A stretch of 13,483 bases of DNA from an uncultured Senegalimassilia sp. (GTDB taxonomy: Bacteria; Actinomycetota; Coriobacteriia; Coriobacteriales; Eggerthellaceae). The notes below the pieces were generated by a model that ran no database searches, was not told where the DNA came from, and worked only from the letters and a program-made list of their open reading frames with translations. The position numbers and the translations under genes are program-made. The stretch covers positions 1 through 13,483 of the forward strand of contig NZ_CAKTYH010000047.1 of the NCBI RefSeq assembly GCF_934632265.1, written 5' to 3'. This document shows positions 1 to 6,336 of the stretch, piece by piece (the first letter of the stretch is position 1; every line of letters starts with the position of its first letter).

Positions 1-52
1 CCTTCGCCGAGAGTACTGCAGCGCAAGGCTGCGGGAGGGCAGGGCGTCGCGC
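1..52 (+). rRNA. rrf: 5S ribosomal RNA, 3' part (truncated by left window edge)
   Basis: The first about 52 bases match the 3' half of bacterial 5S rRNA. CGCCGA at 5-10 is followed by a GAGTA segment in the place of the usual TGGTA. A short stem-loop follows (CAGC at 19-22, GGCTG at 27-31), then CGGGAGGGCAGG at 32-43, which corresponds to the conserved GCGAGAGTAGG strand. The last bases (about 43-52) would be the 3' strand of the terminal helix, whose partner lies off the window. The assignment rests on the order of these helix elements. The exact 3' end is approximate. It implies an rRNA operon immediately to the left. Confidence 0.8.
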
Positions 53-103
53 TCGCGGAGGGCGCTTTTCTATGCGCGAGGCCGCGCACACTGCGCGCGC
101 CGA

Positions 104-147
104 GAGAGGCCCGCAGGGGGATAGCCCCTGCGGGCCTCTCGGTATTT
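104..147 (+). terminator. Strong hairpin terminator downstream of 5S rRNA
   Basis: A perfect 16-bp inverted repeat pairs 104-119 with 125-140 around a 5-nt loop. It is followed by a weak T-rich tail (tatttt at 143-148). The stem is very GC-rich and sits about 50 nt after the 5S rRNA, so it most likely ends the rRNA operon. A weaker GCGC/GCGC pairing followed by TTTT lies at 49-69 and may be a first, partial stop. The bases between 53 and 103 show no tRNA or coding features. Confidence 0.75.
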
Positions 148-257
148 TGGCGTCCCGTAGATTAATGGGGTCGCGGTTAGGCTTGAGGTGGTGGCAAAGC
201 TTGACTCATCGATGGTTTTGGGTTTCTCTGGCCGTTCGGCAGGGGGCTTTCTTCAGG

Positions 258-266
258 TGCTAAAAT
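258..266 (+). promoter_or_regulatory. Candidate extended -10 promoter of tsaC
   Basis: TGC followed by TAAAAT (261-266) is an extended -10 element, 60 nt upstream of the chosen tsaC start. No good -35 hexamer lies at 16-18 nt spacing; TTCGGC at 235-240 is 20 nt away. The same TGCTAnnnT shape recurs before glyA and dnaE, which adds weight. The rest of 148-325 shows no gene. Confidence 0.45.
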
Positions 267-325
267 TTCTTGCAGGCATGTATTTAGGTTTGTTCAGGTG
301 CTTTACCGTCAATGGAGGAATGCGC

Positions 326-934
326 ATGACTGTTGCGTCAGATACCTTTGGGGATGCTGCTTCGGCGTTGATGGAGGGTCGTGCTTGCATTTTTCCGACC
401 GACACGGTGTATGGGTTGGGTGTTTCGGTTCTGGCGGCATCCGGGCCGGATGTTTTGTTTGACATCAAGCAGAGGGATGCGGGGAAACCTATCGCCTGGC
501 TAGTTGGATCAGTTGATGATTTGCGGCGCTATGGCAAGAATCTTCCGCCAGCAGCTTGCGAGCTTGCTCAGCGGTTTTGGCCGGGGGCGCTTACTATCAT
601 TGTGGAGGCGTCGGATGCGGTGCCCAGGTCTTTTCGGTCGAAGTCGGGGACTATTGGGCTGCGAATGCCTGCTAATGATACGGCACTTGCTTTGATTCGC
701 CACGTAGGAAGTCCGCTTGTAACGACTTCGGCAAACATCAGCGGAAACGCGGCGGTCTCTCGATTTGAAGCGCTCGATTCGCAGTTGTTTTCTCGGGTCG
801 GGTGCGCATTGCGAGATCCTGTGGAATCGATGCATAGCGGTTTGGCTTCTACGGTTATCGACTGCACTGGCGGTGCGTTGAAGCTGCTGCGAGAAGGCGG
901 CATATCGTTTGAAGAGATTCGAAGCCATTCATAA
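326..934 (+). CDS. tsaC: Threonylcarbamoyl-AMP synthase (Sua5/YrdC/TsaC family)
   Basis: This is a 202-aa single-domain YrdC-like protein. The family makes threonylcarbamoyl-AMP from threonine, bicarbonate and ATP, the first step of the t6A37 modification of ANN-decoding tRNAs in the cytosol. Family motifs are visible: PTDTVYGLG at residues 24-32, the basic set K48, R50 and K54 just after it, TTSANISG at 133-140, and ASTVID at 174-179. It is the short TsaC form, without the extra C-terminal Sua5 domain. The ATG at 326 is preferred because GGAGG at 314-318 is 7 nt upstream. The same frame is open back to a GTG at 188, but those 46 residues are not family-like and would span the candidate promoter. 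Codons are T/G-ending more often (TTT, GGG, GAT) than in the atp genes, suggesting modest expression. The YciO paralogue group is a less likely alternative. Confidence 0.92.
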   Translation: MTVASDTFGDAASALMEGRACIFPTDTVYGLGVSVLAASGPDVLFDIKQRDAGKPIAWLVGSVDDLRRYGKNLPPAACELAQRFWPGALTIIVEASDAVPRSFRSKSGTIGLRMPANDTALALIRHVGSPLVTTSANISGNAAVSRFEALDSQLFSRVGCALRDPVESMHSGLASTVIDCTGGALKLLREGGISFEEIRSHS

Positions 935-961
935 GGATTGCGTGGGTAATGTCTTTCGTCG

Positions 962-987
962 GGTACGCCTTGGTTTGCGGGTGTACC
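962..987 (+). other. Small hairpin between tsaC and rpiB
   Basis: GGTACGCC (962-969) pairs with GGTGTACC (980-987), 8 bp with one G-U, around a 10-nt loop. No T-run follows, so it is not a convincing intrinsic terminator. The 93-nt gap otherwise holds only the rpiB ribosome-binding site. It could be an RNA processing or stability element, or chance. Confidence 0.25.
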
Positions 988-1027
988 ATCAGCTACGCAG
1001 GCATCTATCAGTGGAAGGCATAGATTT

Positions 1028-1468
1028 ATGAACATCAGCATTGCAAGCGACCATGCAGGATTTGATCAGAAGCAGTTGCTGGCTGCGTTTTTGAAGGAGC
1101 TTGGGCATAACGTCATCGATCGCGGGCCGGATTGCGATGACCGCGTTGATTACCCGGATTTTGCCGAGGCTGTTGCGCATGACGTTGTTAACGGCGAGGC
1201 TGAACGTGGCGTCTTGGTGTGCGGTACCGGCATCGGTATGGCTATCGCTGCAAACAAGGTCGATGGCATCCGAGCGGCGAATATCGTTTCTCCCGCTTTC
1301 GCTGCGCTGTGCCGCGAGCATAATGATGCGAATGTCATCACCCTTTCCGGTCGCTTCGTCGACCTGTCTGCTAATAAGGAGATCCTGAAGGCGTTCCTTT
1401 CCACCGAGTTCGGCGGAGGCCGTCATGCTGGCCGTGTCGAGAAGATCATGGCCCTCGAGGGAAAATAG
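1028..1468 (+). CDS. rpiB: Ribose-5-phosphate isomerase B
   Basis: This 146-aa protein has the length and motifs of the RpiB/LacAB sugar-phosphate isomerases. It would interconvert ribose 5-phosphate and ribulose 5-phosphate in the non-oxidative pentose phosphate pathway. Visible features are SDHAG at residues 7-11, CGTGIG at 65-70 with the presumed catalytic Cys65, EHNDAN at 97-102 with His98 as the likely ring-opening acid/base, and GRHAGRV at 131-137 for phosphate binding. The Cys form is the E. coli type; the studied mycobacterial RpiB uses a Glu instead. GGAAGG at 1013-1018 lies 9 nt before the ATG. It follows tsaC by 93 nt with no clear promoter or terminator between, so co-transcription is likely. 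A LacA/LacB galactose-6-phosphate isomerase role is less likely because there is no lac gene context. Confidence 0.94.
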   Translation: MNISIASDHAGFDQKQLLAAFLKELGHNVIDRGPDCDDRVDYPDFAEAVAHDVVNGEAERGVLVCGTGIGMAIAANKVDGIRAANIVSPAFAALCREHNDANVITLSGRFVDLSANKEILKAFLSTEFGGGRHAGRVEKIMALEGK

Positions 1469-1494
1469 GTCCACATAGCAGTTTCGCTCAGTCC

Positions 1495-1522
1495 AAATGG
1501 CCGACATAGCGTCGGCCGTTTT
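1495..1522 (+). terminator. Intrinsic terminator after rpiB
   Basis: GGCCGAC (1499-1505) and GTCGGCC (1511-1517) form a perfect 7-bp stem around ATAGC. The stem is extended by an A-tract pairing with the T-run TTTT at 1519-1522 through a T-G wobble. It sits 27 nt after the rpiB stop and ends the tsaC-rpiB unit. Confidence 0.88.
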
Positions 1523-1590
1523 CCGTTTAAGGCGGTATCGTTACCGAATGATTGCGAGGATGTGCATACGCTGTGGGTTCGTGCGGTATG

Positions 1591-1599
1591 TGCTAGAGT
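1591..1599 (+). promoter_or_regulatory. Candidate extended -10 promoter of glyA
   Basis: TGC followed by TAGAGT (1594-1599) is an extended -10 box between the rpiB terminator and glyA. Transcription would start near 1606, leaving a leader of only about 30 nt. There is no recognisable -35 at normal spacing. The leader is too short for a riboswitch. Confidence 0.45.
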
Positions 1600-1636
1600 A
1601 CGCTTGTAACGATTACTCGAAAGGAAGGGCATCCTC

Positions 1637-2893
1637 ATGGCTATCGATCATGTGAAGCAAACCGATCCGGAAGTGGCAAGCGCGCTCGGGGAAGAGCTGT
1701 CTCGTCAGCGTTCCTCCGTCGAGCTGATCGCATCCGAGAACTTCACGTCTCAAGCCGTGATGGAGGCCATGGGCAGCGTTCTCACGAACAAATACGCTGA
1801 AGGCTTGCCGGGCAAGCGTTATTACGGCGGTTGCGAGAAAGTCGATATCGTCGAGAACCTTGCACGCAATCGCGCTTGCAAGCTGTACGGCGCAAAGTTC
1901 GCGAACGTCCAGCCGCATTCCGGTGCTAATGCCAACCTTGCCGCATATTTCGCCACGGTGAAGCCAGGCGATACCGTCATGGGCATGAGCCTCGACAACG
2001 GCGGTCATCTGACCCATGGCAGCCCGGCGAACTTCTCCGGCAAGCTGTACAACGTAGTTTCCTACGGCGTTGATCCGGAAACCGAAACCATCGATTACGA
2101 CGAGATGGAGAAGCTGGCCAAGGAGCACCAGCCCAAGCTTATCGTCGGCGGCGCCTCTGCCTATCCGCGCATCATCGATTTCAAGCGCATGGCCGAGATC
2201 GCTCATGAGGTCGGCGCGTACCTTATGATCGATATGGCCCATATCGCCGGTCTGGTTGCTACGGGCGCTCATCCTTCTCCGGTGCCTTATGCCGATATCG
2301 TCACCTCTACCAGCCACAAAACCCTTCGCGGCCCTCGTGGCGGCTTTATCCTCACGAACAACGAGGACCTGTTCAAGAAGATCAACTCCGCTGTGTTCCC
2401 TGGCAGCCAGGGTGGCCCGCTAATGCACGTTATCGCCGGCAAGGCGGTTGCCTTCGGCGAGGCGCTGCAGCCGTCTTTCAAGGAGTACATCGACCATGTG
2501 GTGGAGAATGCCGCCGCAATGGGTCAGGGCATGACCGATGGCGGCTTGCGTCTGGTGTCCGGCGGTACGGATAGCCATCTGTGCTTGGTCGACCTGACGC
2601 CCGCCGATGTCACCGGCAAGGATGCCGAGAAGCTTCTGGAGAGCGTCGGCCTGACGGTGAACAAGAACACCATCCCCAACGAGCAGCGCAGCCCGTTCGT
2701 GGCCAGCGGCATCCGTGTGGGCAGCGCCGCCGCTACCAGCCGCGGATTCACCAAGGAAGATTTCTATGAGGTTGGCCAGTGCATCGCCACGACCGTGTTC
2801 AATGCCGGTGACGAGGCGAAGCTGGCGGACGTCAAGGCGAAGATCGACGCCATGCTGGAGAAGCATCCGCTGTATCCGGGCTTGGAGTACTAA
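1637..2893 (+). CDS. glyA: Serine hydroxymethyltransferase
   Basis: This is a full-length 418-aa PLP enzyme, the usual bacterial SHMT size. It converts serine and tetrahydrofolate to glycine and 5,10-methylene-THF, the main cytosolic source of one-carbon units. Motifs in order are [13 protein letters not shown] at residues 26-38, the [13 protein letters not shown] substrate loop at 53-65, a His-Ser-Gly-Ala-Asn-Ala-Asn segment at 94-100, IDMAHIAG at 198-205 with the PLP-binding Asp199, and [14 protein letters not shown] at 223-236 with Lys228 as the Schiff-base lysine. GGAAGGG at 1623-1629 is 7 nt before the ATG. Codon use is GC-ending, as expected for a well-expressed housekeeping gene. It is followed by comEB, so methylene-THF supply and dUMP supply for thymidylate synthesis are adjacent. 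Confidence 0.98.
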   Translation: MAIDHVKQTDPEVASALGEELSRQRSSVELIASENFTSQAVMEAMGSVLTNKYAEGLPGKRYYGGCEKVDIVENLARNRACKLYGAKFANVQPHSGANANLAAYFATVKPGDTVMGMSLDNGGHLTHGSPANFSGKLYNVVSYGVDPETETIDYDEMEKLAKEHQPKLIVGGASAYPRIIDFKRMAEIAHEVGAYLMIDMAHIAGLVATGAHPSPVPYADIVTSTSHKTLRGPRGGFILTNNEDLFKKINSAVFPGSQGGPLMHVIAGKAVAFGEALQPSFKEYIDHVVENAAAMGQGMTDGGLRLVSGGTDSHLCLVDLTPADVTGKDAEKLLESVGLTVNKNTIPNEQRSPFVASGIRVGSAAATSRGFTKEDFYEVGQCIATTVFNAGDEAKLADVKAKIDAMLEKHPLYPGLEY

Positions 2894-2916
2894 CAGTAAG
2901 CAAATGGTATAAATCG

Positions 2917-2947
2917 ACGGCCGGGCAAGGGGTCCTTGCTCGGCCGT
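2917..2947 (+). terminator. Long hairpin between glyA and comEB (terminator-like, no U-tract)
   Basis: Bases 2917-2930 pair with 2934-2947 over 14 bp (one G-U) around a 3-nt loop. The stem is as strong as a terminator, but only TTCG follows, so termination would be inefficient. The comEB Shine-Dalgarno (2956-2963) starts 9 nt after the stem. It may be a partial terminator or a 3'-end stabiliser that lowers comEB expression relative to glyA. Confidence 0.55.
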
Positions 2948-2969
2948 TCGTGCATGGGAGGGGAAACCG

Positions 2970-3455
2970 ATGTCGGGGAACACCGATCGCCGTCCGAGCT
3001 GGGACGAATACTTTATGACGCTTGCCAACGAGGTGGCCACGCGCACCACGTGCCTTCGTCGCGCCGTGGGTGCGATCATCGTCAAAGACCGCAGGATCCT
3101 TGCCACTGGCTATAACGGCGTGCCCACAGGATTGGCCCATTGTGCGGAAACGGGTTGCTTGCGGCAGCAGTTGGGCGTGCCGAGCGGTCAACGCCACGAG
3201 ATCTGCCGAGGGCTGCATGCCGAGCAGAATGCCATCATCCAGGCTGCCCGCTATGGCATAAACATCACGGGGGCTTCGATTTACATAACTACCCAACCGT
3301 GCGTGGTGTGTGCCAAGATGCTCATCAACGCCGATATCAAGGAGATCATCTATTCAAACCCCTACCCGGATGAATTGGCCATGTCCATGTTGCGCGAGGC
3401 AGGCATAAAGCTGCGCGTTTACGATGACGCTATGCAAAATAATGCAAATGCATAA
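2970..3455 (+). CDS. comEB: dCMP deaminase (ComEB-like)
   Basis: This 161-aa zinc-dependent cytidine/deoxycytidylate deaminase would convert dCMP to dUMP, feeding thymidylate synthase. The family start RPSWDEYFM is at residues 8-16. The zinc site is intact: HAEQNA at 83-88 (His83 zinc ligand, Glu85 proton shuttle) and PCVVC at 110-114 (Cys111, Cys114). An extra Cys/His-bearing segment (His58, Cys63, His76, Cys79) matches the dCMP deaminase subgroup, which often binds a second zinc. GGGAGGGG at 2956-2963, 6 nt upstream, fixes the ATG. Despite the name comEB, no competence genes are near. The C-terminus (QNNANA) is encoded by an AT-rich tail running into the following AT-rich intergenic stretch. 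Confidence 0.93.
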   Translation: MSGNTDRRPSWDEYFMTLANEVATRTTCLRRAVGAIIVKDRRILATGYNGVPTGLAHCAETGCLRQQLGVPSGQRHEICRGLHAEQNAIIQAARYGINITGASIYITTQPCVVCAKMLINADIKEIIYSNPYPDELAMSMLREAGIKLRVYDDAMQNNANA

Positions 3456-3593
3456 AAACTGAACACTATCACGGTTTTGTTAATAAGAGAAAAAGTAGAG
3501 CAGGGTAAATAGCGGGCAAAATCGAATAAAACTGCGCCGTTTGCCAACGTTTTGTGGCGATTGCGGAGTTTAGAGGGGGCCTGAGTGGTTCTA
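3456..3593 (+). other. AT-rich intergenic region upstream of the atp operon
   Basis: This non-coding stretch is clearly richer in A and T than its surroundings (A-runs at 3455-3459 and 3490-3494, TTAATAA at 3480-3486). No convincing terminator for comEB is present. It lies upstream of the candidate atp promoter and could act as UP-element-like or bent DNA, or bind regulators. I see no ORF, RNA gene or riboswitch in it. Confidence 0.4.
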
Positions 3594-3602
3594 CGCTATC
3601 AT
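3594..3602 (+). promoter_or_regulatory. Candidate -10 region of the atp operon promoter
   Basis: CGC followed by TATCAT (3597-3602) gives a 5/6 match to the -10 consensus. It shares the GCTAnnnT core with the candidate promoters of tsaC, glyA and dnaE. There is no clear -35 at 16-18 nt. It would place transcription start near 3609, about 55 nt before the first gene of the operon. Confidence 0.35.
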
Positions 3603-3662
3603 TAGCTCTGGTTTTTTATGCGGGAATCTTGATCAACGAAAGGTTTGGGTGAAACGCAGGTA

Positions 3663-3944
3663 ATGGTTGCTGCCATCCTTATCGGTGCCATAACCGGCTT
3701 TGTCGGCTTTCTGCCGTTGTTCGCGGCTCTGCGTTTGGCTCGGAAGCATCCCTCGGTATCGATCGCCAATGCGGCGCTTTACGGCCTGGGCGGCACGTTC
3801 GTGTCCCTTGTGGTCGTTGCGGTCGCGTTGATCGTGTGCGCGCTCGTCGCGCGTCCGTCCGTGTTTCCCTTCGGCATGGCCGAAATCGTTTCGCTTATCG
3901 TTTGTACCGCAGCGTACGTGTGGCGTAAAAACGTTGCACGGTAA
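3663..3944 (+). CDS. Small three-helix membrane protein in the AtpI position
   Basis: This is a 93-aa, very hydrophobic protein with three predicted membrane segments: about residues 2-25, 39-63 and 67-87. A basic loop (Arg-Leu-Ala-Arg-Lys-His) follows the first helix and a basic tail (WRKNVAR) ends the protein. It sits 39 nt before atpB, where many bacteria carry atpI, whose product helps assemble the c-ring. Function is inferred from position and topology only; I see no diagnostic AtpI motif, and it is shorter than usual AtpI proteins. The start is uncertain. The ATG at 3663 has GGTGA at 3648-3652 and AGG at 3658-3660 upstream. A TTG at 3645, six codons earlier, has GAAAGG only 1 nt away. 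It could equally be an unrelated small membrane protein. Confidence 0.7.
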   Translation: MVAAILIGAITGFVGFLPLFAALRLARKHPSVSIANAALYGLGGTFVSLVVVAVALIVCALVARPSVFPFGMAEIVSLIVCTAAYVWRKNVAR

Positions 3945-3983
3945 TGTTGGTTTCGTTTATTGGAAAGGCTGGGATGATCTGAG

Positions 3984-4772
3984 ATGGGCGAGGCGCTCAA
4001 CAAGTTCGTCGAAGAGGCACGGCACCTCTCCGAAACTTTCGATTCCCACACCGTATTCTCTCTCGGCGGTTGGGACATCAGCCAGTACACGCTGTACATG
4101 TTCTTCATTTTGGCGTTGGTGCTGATGGTTGTTCTGGTCGGAGGCCGCAAGCTTCAGCTGGTCCCGAAGAATAAGTTCCTTAACACCGTCGAGTATGGCT
4201 ACGACTTCGTGAACACGAGCATCGGCCAGGACGTTATCGGTGAGGGTTTCAAGAAGCACATCCCGTTTTTGTGCACGCTGTTCTTCTTCATCCTCATCGC
4301 TAACGTCGTGGGTCTGATCCCGGGTGCGAAGGCGACCACGGGCACCATCTCCATCACGTGGGCGCTCGCAGCCATCTCGTTCGTGTACTTCAACTTCTAC
4401 GGTCTGAAGACGCTGGGCGTGTTCGGCTACATCAAGAGCCTCGTGCCCTCCGGTGTTCCCGCTCTCATGGTCCCGATCATCTGGTTCCTGGAGTTCTTCT
4501 CCATGGTCATCCGCGTTCTGACGCTGGCCGTTCGTCTTTACGGCAACATGCTGGCAGGCCATATGGTCCTCGCCGTGTTCTCTTTGGCAACCACCGTGTT
4601 CCTGCAGCAGGCTGTTTTCAGCATGGACTTCGTTACCGCGCTGCCTGCTGTCGCATGGTTCGTTTTGCTGGTCCTCATGTATGCCATGGAGTGCCTGGTG
4701 GCGTTCCTTCAGGCGTACGTGTTCACCATTCTGTCCGCATCCTACATCGGCATGGCGGTTCATCCCCACTGA
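3984..4772 (+). CDS. atpB: ATP synthase Fo subunit a
   Basis: This 262-aa polytopic membrane protein forms the proton half-channels beside the c-ring. The essential arginine lies in LAVRLYGNMLAGH (residues 181-193, Arg184, equivalent to E. coli Arg210). Gln243 in FLQAY matches E. coli Gln252. The covarying pair known from E. coli (Glu219/His245) is swapped here to His193/Glu236, as in many bacteria and mitochondria. Hydrophobic helices are at about 36-54, 94-113, 124-140, 160-182, 194-210 and 222-256. The N-terminal 35 residues are soluble. The start has GGAAAGG at 3962-3968 and a closer GGGA at 3971-3974. The ATG at 3974 gives only two codons, so 3984 is preferred. It is the first recognised structural gene of the complete atp operon. 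Confidence 0.96.
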   Translation: MGEALNKFVEEARHLSETFDSHTVFSLGGWDISQYTLYMFFILALVLMVVLVGGRKLQLVPKNKFLNTVEYGYDFVNTSIGQDVIGEGFKKHIPFLCTLFFFILIANVVGLIPGAKATTGTISITWALAAISFVYFNFYGLKTLGVFGYIKSLVPSGVPALMVPIIWFLEFFSMVIRVLTLAVRLYGNMLAGHMVLAVFSLATTVFLQQAVFSMDFVTALPAVAWFVLLVLMYAMECLVAFLQAYVFTILSASYIGMAVHPH

Positions 4773-4808
4773 TGCGCGGACCGGCGGTCGATCCGCCACC
4801 CGTTCTGT

Positions 4809-4836
4809 TTGGCACCACAGCTGGCATAAGTAGATC
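4809..4836 (+). promoter_or_regulatory. Weak candidate internal promoter before atpE
   Basis: TTGGCA (4809-4814) and TAGATC (4831-4836), spaced 16 nt apart, resemble -35 and -10 boxes with 5/6 and 4/6 matches. They lie in the unusually long 123-nt gap between atpB and atpE. A GGCGG/CCGCC hairpin (4783-4797) precedes them. An internal promoter could raise c-subunit transcript, but the match is weak and may be chance. Confidence 0.2.
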
Positions 4837-4860
4837 AGCTTGGGCATATTGGCATGAGCA

Positions 4861-4874
4861 CGGAGAAGGCTCCG
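4861..4874 (+). other. Small hairpin in the atpE leader
   Basis: CGGAG (4861-4865) and CTCCG (4870-4874) form a perfect 5-bp stem with an AAGG loop, ending 9 nt before the atpE Shine-Dalgarno. It could help keep the ribosome-binding site open or mark a processing site. By itself it is short enough to occur by chance. Confidence 0.3.
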
Positions 4875-4883
4875 GGTTCAACG

Positions 4884-4890
4884 AAGGAGG
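4884..4890 (+). promoter_or_regulatory. Strong ribosome-binding site fixing the atpE start
   Basis: AAGGAGG followed by TAATT before the ATG at 4896 is a near-perfect Shine-Dalgarno with 5-nt spacing. It rules out the in-frame ATG at 4854, which would add 14 polar residues not seen in c subunits. It is the strongest site in the operon. Confidence 0.85.
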
Positions 4891-4895
4891 TAATT

Positions 4896-5108
4896 ATGGA
4901 AATCACGCTCGCTGCGCTGAAGGTCGTCGGCTATGGCCTCGCCGCCATCGGCCCCGGCATCGGCATCGGCGTTGCAACGTATGGCCTGTGCGTGTCCGCT
5001 GCACGCCAGCCTGAGATGAAGGGCACCCTGATGGGCTACTTCTTCATCGGCGCTGCTATGTCCGAGGCTCTGGCACTGCTGGGCCTGGTCCTCTTCTTCA
5101 TTGGCTAA
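4896..5108 (+). CDS. atpE: ATP synthase Fo subunit c
   Basis: This 70-aa proteolipid is a two-helix hairpin that oligomerises into the rotating c-ring. Helix 1 spans about residues 5-33 with the packing motif GPGIGIG at 19-25. The polar loop ARQPE is at 36-40 and contacts gamma and epsilon. Helix 2 spans about 43-69 with the ion-carrying carboxylate Glu57 in MSEALAL. The glutamine in helix 1 and the Ser/Thr after the glutamate that mark sodium-binding c subunits are absent (Ile and Ala58 instead), so proton coupling is inferred. The 123-nt leader and strong Shine-Dalgarno set it apart from the tightly packed downstream genes, consistent with the need for roughly ten copies per complex. Confidence 0.97.
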   Translation: MEITLAALKVVGYGLAAIGPGIGIGVATYGLCVSAARQPEMKGTLMGYFFIGAAMSEALALLGLVLFFIG

Positions 5109-5146
5109 CAGGTTTTCGACTCAAGCAAGACCTATAAGCTAAGGAA

Positions 5147-5152
5147 AGGAGG
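5147..5152 (+). promoter_or_regulatory. Ribosome-binding site supporting the TTG start of atpF
   Basis: AGGAGG lies 8 nt before the TTG at 5161. No ATG or GTG in frame is better placed, because the next in-frame ATG falls inside the signal-like segment. This supports a TTG initiation codon for subunit b. Confidence 0.75.
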
Positions 5153-5160
5153 CAAGCGAG

Positions 5161-5769
5161 TTGAACGTTAAGAACAAAGTGCTCCGTGGTTGCGGCAGCG
5201 CAGCCGTCGCATTCGGCGCGGCAAGCGCTATGCTTCCTGCTCAGGCATTTGCCGATGAAGGCAGCGGCGTTGCGGCTATCCTGCCGCAGATGGATGAGTT
5301 CATCCCCATGCTCGTTGCGTTCATCATCTTGTGGATCATCCTGGCGAAATTCGGTTGGCCGCTGTTCGAGGGCATGCTTGTCAAGCGCGAGACCACCATC
5401 AAGGACGCTCTTGAGCAGTCCGAGAATGCTCGTGTTGAAAGCGAGCGTGTGCTCGCCGAGTACAAGCGTCAGCTGGAGGAAACCAAGGCGCAGTCCGCTC
5501 AGATCATCGCCGACGCCAAGAAGACGGGCGAGGCCGTGAAGGCCGACATCACCGCCAAGGCTCAGGCTGAGGCCACCGCTATGATCGAGAAGGCCCATGC
5601 TGCCATCGAGGCCGACAAGAAGGCCGCTATCGCCGAGCTCCAGGGTTCGGTGGCCGACATGTCCGTCGCCGTGGCTTCCCGCCTGATCGGCGAGGACCTC
5701 AACGATGACGAGCACCGCAAGATCATCGAGCGCTACGTGAACGAGGCGGGCAGTTTCAATGCCAACTAA
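5161..5769 (+). CDS. atpF: ATP synthase Fo subunit b with signal-like N-terminal extension
   Basis: This 202-aa peripheral-stalk subunit anchors F1 to subunit a. The membrane helix is at residues 47-68 (a run of Ile, Leu, Val and Phe ending in FGWPLF). It is followed by about 120 residues of charged Ala/Glu/Lys-rich helix forming the dimeric stalk, and a C-terminal delta-binding part (SRLIGEDLNDDEHRKII, residues 173-189). Before the membrane helix sits an extra basic-then-hydrophobic segment, residues 1-31 (NVKNK, then CGSAAVAFG, then MLPAQAFADEG). It resembles a Sec signal peptide with an Ala-X-Ala cleavage site near residue 31. Usual bacterial b subunits are about 155-175 aa and lack it. 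The start is TTG, supported by AGGAGG 8 nt upstream. The stop overlaps the atpH start by 11 nt. Confidence 0.94.
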   Translation: MNVKNKVLRGCGSAAVAFGAASAMLPAQAFADEGSGVAAILPQMDEFIPMLVAFIILWIILAKFGWPLFEGMLVKRETTIKDALEQSENARVESERVLAEYKRQLEETKAQSAQIIADAKKTGEAVKADITAKAQAEATAMIEKAHAAIEADKKAAIAELQGSVADMSVAVASRLIGEDLNDDEHRKIIERYVNEAGSFNAN

Positions 5770-6336
5770 CCGCCATGTTCAAAAGGAAAAGGTTGCAACC
5801 TATGCATCCGTTCTGCTGGACGCCGCTTTTGCAGCCGGCGGTCAGGATGCGGTGCTGGAGGTTCGCGACCAAGCCGAGCGCATTATCCGCATTATGCGTT
5901 CGAACATGGATCTCTCTAGCTCTTTGCAAGACAGCTCTTATACGCCCGAGCAGAGGAACAGCCTTGCGCGCAACGTCTTCGCGCAGGCACATCCGGTCCT
6001 GGTCGATGTCTTGGCCGTCATGGCCGAGCGCGGGGACTTCGCGTTGCTCTCGCGCGTATGGGAGAGCTACGGAGAGCAGGTCGAACGCAAGCTGAACGTC
6101 ACCGTGGTCGACGTAACCACCGTCGTGCCGCTGGACGATCACCTGCGCGAGGTTATCACGAAGAAAGCCGAAGCCGACTTGGGCACCAAAGTCGTTTTGC
6201 GTGAAAGCATCGACAAGTCCCTGATCGGCGGTATTTTGATGAGCGCCAACGGCAAGCGTATCGACGCCAGCATGACGTCGCAGCTCGAGGCCGCTCGCAA
6301 TGTGCTGAAACAATCCACAGATGGAGGTGAATGCTA

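Noticed and set aside
53..103. A tRNA gene following the 5S rRNA
   Set aside because: The stretch is GC-rich but has no T-loop (GTTCNANNC), no acceptor-stem pairing and is too short.
188..325. A longer tsaC starting from a GTG at 188
   Set aside because: The added 46 residues are not typical of the family, the stretch contains the candidate promoter, and GGAGG points to the ATG at 326.
1523..1636. A glycine, THF or other riboswitch upstream of glyA
   Set aside because: After the rpiB terminator only about 110 bases remain, and the likely transcript leader is about 30 nt. No structured aptamer-like element is seen.
3974..3982. ATG at 3974 as the atpB start
   Set aside because: It reads ATG ATC TGA and stops after two codons; the ATG at 3984 opens the full gene.
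4854..4895. An earlier ATG for atpE adding 14 residues
   Set aside because: The added residues are polar and lack family support, and AAGGAGG is correctly placed for the ATG at 4896.
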